A stretch of 64,000 nt of DNA from Frateuria hangzhouensis (lineage in GTDB: Bacteria > Pseudomonadota > Gammaproteobacteria > Xanthomonadales > Rhodanobacteraceae), in assembly GCF_026410505.1 (NCBI RefSeq), contig NZ_JAPMIU010000012.1:1-64000 (forward strand), read 5' to 3'. The position numbers and the translations under genes were made by a program. The first letter of the stretch is position 1, and each line of letters starts with the position of its first letter. Below are positions 48,780 through 55,958 of the stretch, piece after piece. The notes below the pieces were generated by a model. That model worked only from the letters and a program-made list of their open reading frames with translations, did not search any database and was not told where the DNA came from.

Positions 48780-51338
48780 TTGAGCCTCAGGGAATACGAT
48801 CGCAAGCGGCGTTTCGACAGCACGCCGGAGCCGCGCCCGGAAGGGTCCGCGGCCGAGGGCGGACGGCCGATTTTCGTGGTGCAGCTGCATCACGCCAGCC
48901 GTCGGCATTACGACTTCCGGTTGCAGGTGGGCGACACGCTGAAGTCCTGGGCCTGCCCGAAGGGGCCGAGCTACGACCCCAGCGTCAAGCGCCTCGCGGT
49001 GGAAGTGGAAGACCATCCGGTCTCGTACGCCAGGTTCCAGGGCGACATCCCCGCCGGTGCCTACGGCGGCGGGCACGTGGATACGTTCGACAGCGGCGTG
49101 TGGTCGACCCCGTACGACGCCGAGGCGCAACTGGAGAAGGGCCATCTGCGCTTCGAGCTGTTCGGCAGCCGGCTCAAGGGCAGCTGGCACCTGGTGCGCA
49201 GCGGCCGCCCGGCAAAGCAGCCGCAATGGTTCCTGATGCACGACAAGGACGCCTACGCCAGCGACGTGGAGGCGGATGATCTGCTCGACGCGCGCATGGT
49301 CGCCAGCACCAGGGCGGCCGCCGGCCGCAGCGATGGCGCCAGGGAAGTGGCCGCGACACTGGACCGGCGCAAACGCAGGCAGGTGCCCGTCGCCAAACGG
49401 CACGCCGCCCGGGCCGCCAGGTTGGCCGCGGCGGCCGAGGGCGCGAGGAAAGCCAGGCCCAGCGCGGAGTTCTTCAAGCCGGAGCTAGCCACGTTGCGCG
49501 AGAATCCGCCACACGGCGAGCAATGGCTGCACGAGGTGAAATGGGACGGCTACCGCATTCTCGCCACCGTCGCCAAGGGCGAGGCGGCGCTGTGGTCGCG
49601 CAACGGCCTGCCCTGGTCGGACCGGATTCCCGACATCCGCCAGGCGGTGGAATCGCTCGGCCTGGATTCGGCGCGGCTGGACGGCGAACTGATCGCCCTG
49701 GACGCCCAGGGCCAACCGGACTTCAACGGCCTGCAGAAGACGCTTTCCGGCGAGGCCAGCGCGCCGCTCGCCTACATGCTGTTCGACGTGCCGTTCCTGG
49801 AGGGCTACGACCTTTCCGGCACCCCGCTGCATGCGCGCAAGACGATCCTGCAGGCGCTGCTGGAAGACGCTCCGGCGCACCTTTCCTACAGCAGCCACGT
49901 GGTCGGCAATGGCGACCAGGTGTTTGCGATGGCGAGCGAGCAGAAGCTCGAGGGCATCCTCAGCAAACGCGTGGATTCACGCTACCGGGCCGGCCGCGGC
50001 GATGACTGGCTGAAGGTCAAGCGTGTGGAATCGGACGAGTTCGCCGTGGTTGGCTACACCGCGCCCAAGGGCGGCCGCCAGGGTTTCGGCGCGCTGCTGC
50101 TGGCGCGCCCGGCAGCCGGCGGCGGCTGGCATTTCGTCGGCCAGGTCGGCAGCGGTTTCAGCCACGCGCAGCTGCGCGACCTGAGCCGCACGCTGGCCAC
50201 CGGTGGCGGCAGCAAGCCCAGCGTGCGCAACCCCGAGGACGCCCCGCGCGGCGTCAAGTGGATCGAGCCTGCCGCGGTGGCCGAGGTCAACTACCGTGGC
50301 ATCGGCAACCAGGGCCTGCTGCGCCAGCCGAGCCTGAAGACCATGCGGACCGACAAGGCGCCCGCGGACCTGCTCGACAGCGACCGGGCGACCCCGCCCG
50401 GACCGCCCGCGGCCAGGCGCAAGCCCGCCGGGCGCAAGACCGCCGCGCCCGCGCCGGCGGACATCACCATCACGCATCCCGATCGCGTGGTGTATCCGGC
50501 CGACGGCTACACCAAGCAGGACGTGGCCGACTACTACCGCACGGTCATGGATTGGTTCCTGCCTGGCGTGCTGGACCGGCCCACCTCGGTGATCCGTTAT
50601 CCGGACGGCATCGACAAGCCGTCGTTCTTCCAGAAGCACATCCCCTCCGGCGGCCTGAAGCACGTCGGCAGCGTGAAGCTGAAGGAGGAAACCGGCGCCG
50701 CGGCCGTCTATCTGTATCCGCAGTCGGCCGACTCGATCATCGAGCTGGTGCAATACGGCACGCTGGAGTTTCACCCGTGGGGCGCCAGGGTGGACACGCC
50801 GGACCTGGCCGACCGCGTGGTGTTCGACCTGGACCCCGGCCCGGACGTGCCCTGGCAACGCGTGGTCGCCGCCGCACGGCTGGTGCGCAAGCTGCTGGCC
50901 GACCTGGATCTGCAGTCGTTCCTGCGCACCACTGGCGGCAAGGGCCTGCACGTCGTGGTGCCGCTGGACCCGCCGTCGGACTGGCCCGCGGTCAAGCAGT
51001 TCGCGCAGGGTTTCGCCGGCGCGCTGGCCGGCATCCACCCGCTGGAGTTCGTGGCGGTCAGCACCAAGTCGCTGCGCCACGGCAAGATCTTCGTCGACTA
51101 CCTGCGCAACGGCCGCGGTGCCACCGCCGTTGCGTCCTACTCGCTGCGCGGGCGTCCCGGCGCGCCGGTAGCGGTGCCGCTGCGCTGGGAGGAGCTGGGC
51201 AAGATCGCCAGCGGTGCCCAGTTCGATATCCGCAGCCTGCCGGCGCGGCTGAAGCGGTTGCGCAAGGATCCGTGGGCAGGCATCGATACGGTCGAGCAGG
51301 GGCTGGGCAATGTGATCGGGAAGTTGGGCAAGGGGTGA
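48780..51338 (+). CDS. ligD: LigD: multifunctional DNA ligase D for non-homologous end joining
   Basis: 852 residues from a TTG start with GGAG seven bases upstream. Three modules appear in order. The 3'-phosphoesterase domain covers about 8-165 (HHASRRHYDFRL, EDHPVSYARFQG). The ATP-dependent ligase domain covers about 228-530, with nucleophile Lys254 in EVKWDGYRI. The primase-like polymerase domain covers about 561-852, with the metal site VFDLDPGPD near 682. This PE-Lig-Pol order is the Pseudomonas type. Its partner Ku, which bridges broken ends, is not in the window. Confidence 0.95.
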   Translation: MSLREYDRKRRFDSTPEPRPEGSAAEGGRPIFVVQLHHASRRHYDFRLQVGDTLKSWACPKGPSYDPSVKRLAVEVEDHPVSYARFQGDIPAGAYGGGHVDTFDSGVWSTPYDAEAQLEKGHLRFELFGSRLKGSWHLVRSGRPAKQPQWFLMHDKDAYASDVEADDLLDARMVASTRAAAGRSDGAREVAATLDRRKRRQVPVAKRHAARAARLAAAAEGARKARPSAEFFKPELATLRENPPHGEQWLHEVKWDGYRILATVAKGEAALWSRNGLPWSDRIPDIRQAVESLGLDSARLDGELIALDAQGQPDFNGLQKTLSGEASAPLAYMLFDVPFLEGYDLSGTPLHARKTILQALLEDAPAHLSYSSHVVGNGDQVFAMASEQKLEGILSKRVDSRYRAGRGDDWLKVKRVESDEFAVVGYTAPKGGRQGFGALLLARPAAGGGWHFVGQVGSGFSHAQLRDLSRTLATGGGSKPSVRNPEDAPRGVKWIEPAAVAEVNYRGIGNQGLLRQPSLKTMRTDKAPADLLDSDRATPPGPPAARRKPAGRKTAAPAPADITITHPDRVVYPADGYTKQDVADYYRTVMDWFLPGVLDRPTSVIRYPDGIDKPSFFQKHIPSGGLKHVGSVKLKEETGAAAVYLYPQSADSIIELVQYGTLEFHPWGARVDTPDLADRVVFDLDPGPDVPWQRVVAAARLVRKLLADLDLQSFLRTTGGKGLHVVVPLDPPSDWPAVKQFAQGFAGALAGIHPLEFVAVSTKSLRHGKIFVDYLRNGRGATAVASYSLRGRPGAPVAVPLRWEELGKIASGAQFDIRSLPARLKRLRKDPWAGIDTVEQGLGNVIGKLGKG

Positions 51339-51390
51339 GGCTTTTGCTGCCTGGAGGCCTGGGAGCTACAGGCCACCGTGCGTAGAACCC

Positions 51391-51453
51391 GCAGGAGCCC
51401 ACTTGTGGGCGATCGGACGAGCCAAGAGCATCGCCCACAAGTGGGCTCCTGCA
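51391..51453. repeat. REP-like inverted repeat, family A, copy 9
   Basis: GCAGGAGCCCACTTGTGGGC and GCCCACAAGTGGGCTCCTGC are perfectly inverted around only about 22 bases, the tightest pair in the window. It is followed by the extension block at 51509-51557. Confidence 0.88.
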
Positions 51454-51508
51454 ACAGACGGCGACGGGTTGGCCTGGCCATTGCCTGTTGTCGCACCCCG
51501 CCGGATCC

Positions 51509-51557
51509 GTTCGCGATCCAAAGATGGCAGCGAGTCAACGGAGTTTTTCCAGGTTCC
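51509..51557. repeat. Extension block of the family A repeat, copy 2
   Basis: GTTCGCGATCCAAAGATGG ... GGAGTTTTTCCAGGTTCC is the near-identical partner of 4909-4956, in the same orientation and at a similar distance from its palindrome. It overlaps the false upstream extension of the following methyltransferase frame. Confidence 0.75.
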
Positions 51558-51643
51558 TTACAAAGTGCGCGGGAGCAGGCGGCGCGCTGGTCCTGACGCG
51601 TGCTCTAGGATGCGCAGTTCCGTTACGCCAGAGATTGCTCCTC

Positions 51644-52480
51644 GTGCCCCACTATGCCGGTCCGCTGCTTACCCGTCCCGTTGCCGAATCGCTGGCCGCC
51701 GCGCGCGATGCGGGCGCCGGCGTGTGGAACGGATCGCTGGACCTGGGACGCTCGTGCATCGAGGTGCAGCTGCAACCGGATGCGTGGCCATGGCAGGGCG
51801 AACGCTACCCGTACCCGGACAAGCTGAAGGACCGCACGATCTACTACTGGGATGGCGAGGCCTTCGCTCCCGTCTCGCGGTTCTGCGGCTCGCTGATCAA
51901 ACTGGTGCCCACCGAGTGGGGCGCGCCGACCTTCGAGATCGACGGCATCAAGATGCTGCCGACCGCCAAGGCCTCGCCGCTGGAGGATGCGCGCCGCAAG
52001 GTGGCGCTGGTCGAGCCGCGCGGCAAGGTATTGCTCGACACCTGCGGCGGGCTGGGCTACTTCGCCGCCTGCTGCCTGGAAGCTGGCGTGGCACGCATCG
52101 ATTCGTTCGAGAAGAATGCCGACGTGCTCTGGCTGCGCACGCTCAACCCGTGGTCGCCCGATCCGCAGGCCAGCGACGGCCGCCTTCAACTGGCCCACGC
52201 CGACGTGTCACAGGCGATCACGCAGATCGCGGATGCCTCCGTCGACGCCCTGCTGCACGATCCGCCGCGCTTCGGCATCGCCGGCGAGCTCTACGCCCAG
52301 GCGTTCTACGACCAGTTGGCCCGCGTGCTGCATCGCGGCGGCCGCCTGTTCCACTACACCGGCAGCCCCAACAAGCTCACCAGCGGCCGCGACGTGCCGC
52401 GCGAGGTGGCGCGGCGGCTGGAGAAGGCCGGCTTCAAGGCGCAGCCGGCGCTCGATGGCGTGCTGGCGACGCGACGCTGA
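51644..52480 (+). CDS. Class I SAM-dependent methyltransferase (resembles archaeal-type COG2521)
   Basis: About 278 residues from GTG 51644 (MPHYAGPLLTRPVAES). The Rossmann SAM site is VLLDTCGGLGYFAACCLEAG, and motif IV is HDPPRFGIAGELY, followed by FYDQLARVLHRGGRLFHY. The DPPRF-AGELY signature resembles a methyltransferase family better known from archaea. The substrate is unknown. The frame is open upstream to 51488, but that part is repeat DNA, so I set the start after it; TTG 51635 is an alternative. Confidence 0.8.
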   Translation: MPHYAGPLLTRPVAESLAAARDAGAGVWNGSLDLGRSCIEVQLQPDAWPWQGERYPYPDKLKDRTIYYWDGEAFAPVSRFCGSLIKLVPTEWGAPTFEIDGIKMLPTAKASPLEDARRKVALVEPRGKVLLDTCGGLGYFAACCLEAGVARIDSFEKNADVLWLRTLNPWSPDPQASDGRLQLAHADVSQAITQIADASVDALLHDPPRFGIAGELYAQAFYDQLARVLHRGGRLFHYTGSPNKLTSGRDVPREVARRLEKAGFKAQPALDGVLATRR

Positions 52481-52527
52481 CCGGCAACGGCGTCAGCCAC
52501 CGCTCGCGCGGCGTAGGCCACCAGGCA

Positions 52528-54303
52528 TCAAGCCTGCGCCATCTCGTCGAGCTCGATATCGCCCATCACGCAGTTGCGCCCGGCGCGCTTGGCGCGATAG
52601 AGCGCCGCATCCGCCTCCTTGCACAGCCGTTGCAGGCCATAACCCGCACCGAGGGTGGAAGCCAGGCCGACGCTGGCGGAAATGAATACGGCACTGCCGT
52701 CCTTGACGATCTGCATTTCGGCGATCGCCGCGCGGATGCGGTTGGCGATGTCCACACCCTGCTCGCGCGAACAATCGTGCAGCAGAACGCCGAACTCCTC
52801 GCCACCCAGGCGGCCGAACAGGTCCGCCGGGCGCAGCTGCTGCTGGCAGATCGCGACCGTGCGGCGCAGCACCGCATCGCCCATGGCATGGCCGTGGGTA
52901 TCGTTGATCCGCTTGAAGTGGTCCAGGTCGATGACGATCAGGCAGGCGTGGCCCAGCCGTCGTTCCAGCGCGTCCAGCACGCGGCCGGCAGCGCAATGGA
53001 AATGCTGGTGGTTGTAAATGCCGGTGAGCCCGTCCAGTCGCGAGAGCTTCTTGAAGCGCAGCTGCGAGCGCTTGGTGCGCAAAAGCCACCAGGCAATGGA
53101 GATCAGCACCAGCACCAACAGCACGTTGTAGAGCCGGCTGGTCTCGACGGCCTTGCCATCCAGCGCCTGCTGCAGGCGCAGGATGTTGTTCTGCTTGCTC
53201 AAACGCTCCGTTTCGAGCCTTTGCGCCAGCATATGTTGCCGGGTGACCTGGTAGGCCAGTGTCCTGGCGCTGACGTCGTCCAGATAGCCTTTGTCCTGGG
53301 CTACGTAGCGTTCGTAGTACGCAAGTGCGGCGGCAGAGTTGCCCTGTCTTTTCTCGACCCGGTAAAGCACCTCGTAGGCGTCGGCCAACCACTCGTCGGT
53401 GCTGTCGGGCTGGGCCGTGGCGGCGACCGCGAGAGCGGTTTCCCGGGCTTCGTTGTCACGACCGAGCTTCTCGTAAGCCTGCGCCCGCTCCACCTGTAAC
53501 GAGAGATTGTGCGGCGAATAGCGACTGGTGCGGATGGAAGGCTCGATCCGATCAAGCAGGGCGAGGGTCTTGGCTGGCTGGCTTTCGTCCAGGTACAGGC
53601 TGCCCAGGATGAGTCGCATGCCGTTGGTGATAACCGGTTGCCTGGCCGCTTCACACGAATCGATGGCCCGCTGGAGTTCGAGGCTGGCCGAGGTCAGCCG
53701 CTTCGCCCTGTAGAGCGCCGCGACTTCCTGGAAACGCGGCCGGCAGGGAGTTTCACCCGGAGGGATCGCCTCTTCCGCCATATGCGCGTATTGCAGGGCC
53801 AGGTCCTCCTGACCGGCGAGATTCAGCATCTGGGCCAGGTTCCCCAGCAGCAGGAACCTGGCTTGCGGATCCTTGATCTGAGGCAGATCCGCCGCCAGGC
53901 GGTTGGCCAGGGAATAAGCGTCCTCGTAACGCTGGTTGAGTCCCAGGTTGCTCAGCAGCAGCGCCGAAGCCTTGGCAGCCAGGGCCTCGTTGCCGGAGTG
54001 GTCGATGACGTCGCGCAGCTGCGCCTCCGAACCGGCGTAATCGCCCTGGAACATCGTCTCCCAGGCGTCGAGGTAACGCAGGTGCCACTGCTCGGGCGGC
54101 GTCAGGTGCTGCGCATCGCCGTGGATCCGGGCAAGCATCTGGACGAAGCGTGGATGGTCGCTCGTCCGCAGGCTCTCGGCCTGCTCGAGGAACGCGGAGG
54201 GGTCCGCCACCGGCGTGGCGGCGTAGCCAGGCTGCAAGAGCGCGCACCACAGCAGACCCGCCCATGCGGGCCAGGCGCCGATGCGACCAGGCAGCCGTGA
54301 CAT
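52528..54303 (-). CDS. Membrane diguanylate cyclase with TPR-type periplasmic sensor
   Basis: 591 residues. A signal sequence or first helix is followed by a long helical TPR-like periplasmic region (about 35-370), one membrane helix (about 380-398, LYNVLLVLVLISIAWWLL) and a GGDEF domain (about 415-585). The active site is GGEEF (500-504), with an intact inhibitory I-site Arg491-x-x-Asp494, so cyclic-di-GMP synthesis with product inhibition is expected. It starts 21 bases after the stop of the putative borosin precursor, with no good ribosome site of its own, suggesting coupling to that gene. Confidence 0.92.
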   Translation of the reverse strand: MSRLPGRIGAWPAWAGLLWCALLQPGYAATPVADPSAFLEQAESLRTSDHPRFVQMLARIHGDAQHLTPPEQWHLRYLDAWETMFQGDYAGSEAQLRDVIDHSGNEALAAKASALLLSNLGLNQRYEDAYSLANRLAADLPQIKDPQARFLLLGNLAQMLNLAGQEDLALQYAHMAEEAIPPGETPCRPRFQEVAALYRAKRLTSASLELQRAIDSCEAARQPVITNGMRLILGSLYLDESQPAKTLALLDRIEPSIRTSRYSPHNLSLQVERAQAYEKLGRDNEARETALAVAATAQPDSTDEWLADAYEVLYRVEKRQGNSAAALAYYERYVAQDKGYLDDVSARTLAYQVTRQHMLAQRLETERLSKQNNILRLQQALDGKAVETSRLYNVLLVLVLISIAWWLLRTKRSQLRFKKLSRLDGLTGIYNHQHFHCAAGRVLDALERRLGHACLIVIDLDHFKRINDTHGHAMGDAVLRRTVAICQQQLRPADLFGRLGGEEFGVLLHDCSREQGVDIANRIRAAIAEMQIVKDGSAVFISASVGLASTLGAGYGLQRLCKEADAALYRAKRAGRNCVMGDIELDEMAQA

Positions 54304-54324
54304 GGCAGAGCGTCTTGGCCTGGG

Positions 54325-54597
54325 CTACGACTTGCTTTCCGGGACCGGACTATCCAGAGGCTCTTCTTCCGCGGGTGCCTCATCTTCGCGGGCCGGCATC
54401 TGGATGACCTGGGGCACCTGGTTGGACTGCTGGCCGAATTCGGCCGACAGCAGCGAGCCGTCGCGGGATGCCGCCGCCGCCACCAGCGCTTCGGAAGCTT
54501 GCGCCTCTTCGAGCATGCGGGTCATCTCCCCGGCCTGGGCGTGTCGCATCGAGGCGTCCCGGCCGATCGCTTCCAACAGATCAATGGTGTCCTTCAT
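54325..54597 (-). CDS. Putative split-borosin precursor peptide
   Basis: 90 residues from ATG 54597, with AGGGGAAAG just upstream. Residues 1-55 (MKDTIDLLEAIGRDASMRHA onward to LLSAEFG) form a helical leader. It aligns by eye with the borosin-binding domain found in SonA and in the C-terminal part of OphMA (D-x-x-A-hydrophobic, then S/E-x-x-A-L, then G-D/R-x-x-x-L). A short hydrophobic segment QVPQVIQMPA (60-69) is the likely methylated core. An acidic Pro-rich tail (EDEAPAEEEP onward) follows. It lies 112 bases after the methyltransferase stop on the same strand. No other family is apparent. Confidence 0.65.
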   Translation of the reverse strand: MKDTIDLLEAIGRDASMRHAQAGEMTRMLEEAQASEALVAAAASRDGSLLSAEFGQQSNQVPQVIQMPAREDEAPAEEEPLDSPVPESKS

Positions 54598-54709
54598 GTC
54601 TTTCCCCTGTTCGCGTGAGTGACGACAGCCCTCGGGCCTCGTGTTGTTGCTGCGTGCCGCCCGGACCGCCCCCCAGAGGCGGAAATCACGATGGGCGCCC
54701 TGTTGCCCA

Positions 54710-55549
54710 TTATGATGCGACTGTACTCGCCCGCTCCAATTCGTCCAGTTCGGCAAGGCGCTCCTGCATGGCGAGATTCGGCTTGAGCGGGCACGCCGGG
54801 GGCAGCACCAGGGTTTCCTCGGCCGTCATCGGCGCCTGTGCCAGATCGCACAAAGCGACGCGTCGGACGCGCGGCGCTTCGATCGGCAGCGTGGCGGCGC
54901 GGTAGATGATCACCTCGTGCCCGGGCGGATAGTCCCGCCCCAGCAGGTCCACCAGCAACTGGCGGTACGCCGGCCCGGTCGCAAGGCGCCCCAGCGAGCG
55001 ATCCCCGACCAGCGCGGCCTGCCACAGCACCAGGTAGCCGGCCGAGTCGATCCGCCGCTCGTAGAACAGCAGCTGGCTGGCCTCGAAGTGCTGGCAGCCG
55101 AAACGGCCCGGGTCGATGCCCAGGTCGGCGTAGAGGCAGTCCTCCGCGGAGATGCCCGGCTCCATGTGCGCGTCGAACCCCTCCGCCCGCGCCGCCGCGA
55201 TGGCCTTGTGCGGCGCCCAGGCGAAGATGCCCGGGTGCCCGTAGAACACTCCGCATACACGCTTGCCGGCGCGCACCTCGGCCATCATCAGCCCGACCCA
55301 TTCCTTGTAGGTCGTCAGGCGCGACTTGCCCTCCCGGTAATACGGCTGGAGGCTGCGGACGTCCGGATGCATGCGCTGCAGCCACAGCTCCACGATGCCG
55401 TCGGAAAGCCCGGCGAACACCACGTCCGCCTGCTCGATGTGGCTGCGCGCCAGCGGCGTGAGATGGGAAGCCAGCGTCATGCCCAGGCCGACGCAGGCGA
55501 GGCTGCCGCGGCGTGCTTCTTCGGGAGTGGAAAGAGGTGATGTGATCAT
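54710..55549 (-). CDS. Borosin-type peptide backbone alpha-N-methyltransferase
   Basis: 279 residues of the tetrapyrrole-methylase fold. It lacks the precorrin/siroheme motifs and instead matches OphMA/SonM: GSLACVGLG at the SAM site (15-23), then PYYREGKSRLTTY with Tyr71, Arg77 and Tyr81 at the catalytic Tyr-Arg-Tyr positions. FYGHPGIFA (102-110) and EPGISAEDCLYADLGIDPG (130-148) follow. In borosins this enzyme methylates backbone amides of a precursor peptide. Here the precursor is a separate gene, the split type. The start ATG 55549 lacks a ribosome site but lies 7 bases from a TACTAT -10. Confidence 0.85.
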   Translation of the reverse strand: MITSPLSTPEEARRGSLACVGLGMTLASHLTPLARSHIEQADVVFAGLSDGIVELWLQRMHPDVRSLQPYYREGKSRLTTYKEWVGLMMAEVRAGKRVCGVFYGHPGIFAWAPHKAIAAARAEGFDAHMEPGISAEDCLYADLGIDPGRFGCQHFEASQLLFYERRIDSAGYLVLWQAALVGDRSLGRLATGPAYRQLLVDLLGRDYPPGHEVIIYRAATLPIEAPRVRRVALCDLAQAPMTAEETLVLPPACPLKPNLAMQERLAELDELERASTVAS

Positions 55550-55555
55550 CGCGTG

Positions 55556-55561
55556 ATAGTA
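55556..55561 (-). promoter_or_regulatory. -10 element giving a probably leaderless methyltransferase mRNA
   Basis: On the minus strand TACTAT ends six bases before the ATG, so transcription would start at or next to the A of the start codon. There is no Shine-Dalgarno. A weak TGTGAC lies 17 bases further upstream as a -35. Confidence 0.45.
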
Positions 55562-55958
55562 GGGAATTCCTGCCGGAAGTCACAGAAAAAATGTGCGTTG
55601 CATGCCAAGGGCGAGTTCGACACCGCGAACCAGCACCTTCCCTCCCCGATCGAGTAGTCCCCTTGTGGGCGACCGGACGCGGCAGAACCGCCGCTCCCAG
55701 GCGGCTTCTCGAAAAAAAGCGCGCTCGCCCTTCCCCGGCGAAGGACACGTTGCCATGCCCCGGTCACGCGCGCCTTCACGCCTGCCCCACGGCTGTCTTC
55801 CTAGTGTCCACGCGGGGTGCCGTGGGGAGGCTGCGGCGAGGGTTTGGCTGGAGGCAGGGGCTCTCCGGTTCCCGACATTTTTCCGACCAGGCAGCGCCAG
55901 AGGGTGCTGTCGTCGCCGATGCGCCGTATGCCCGGCGCCACCACCGGAGGATCACCGC
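55562..55958. other. 397-base divergent intergenic region
   Basis: It lies between the borosin methyltransferase and the S8 protease. It holds a single decayed family A arm (55653-55682, TAGTCCCCTTGTGGGCGA) and a small hairpin (GCCGCTCCCAGGCGGC, about 55690-55705) followed by seven A residues. No small gene is convincing. Promoters for both flanking genes must lie here. Confidence 0.5.

Noticed and set aside
51488-51643. 52-codon N-terminal extension of the methyltransferase
   Set aside because: This DNA is the extension block of the repeat family, present also near 4909, so it is unlikely to be ancestral coding sequence.
54710-55549. Annotation of the methyltransferase as a cobalamin/siroheme or rRNA (RsmI) methylase
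   Set aside because: The fold is shared, but the GKSRLTTY, GISAEDCLYADLGIDPG and FEASQLLFY segments match borosin enzymes, no cobalamin or siroheme gene is nearby, and a precursor-like gene is adjacent.
54594-55748. 384-residue antisense-phase frame over the methyltransferase
   Set aside because: It is on the same strand but another phase, composed of Arg/Gly/Ala-rich sequence without any motif; it is a shadow of the true frame.
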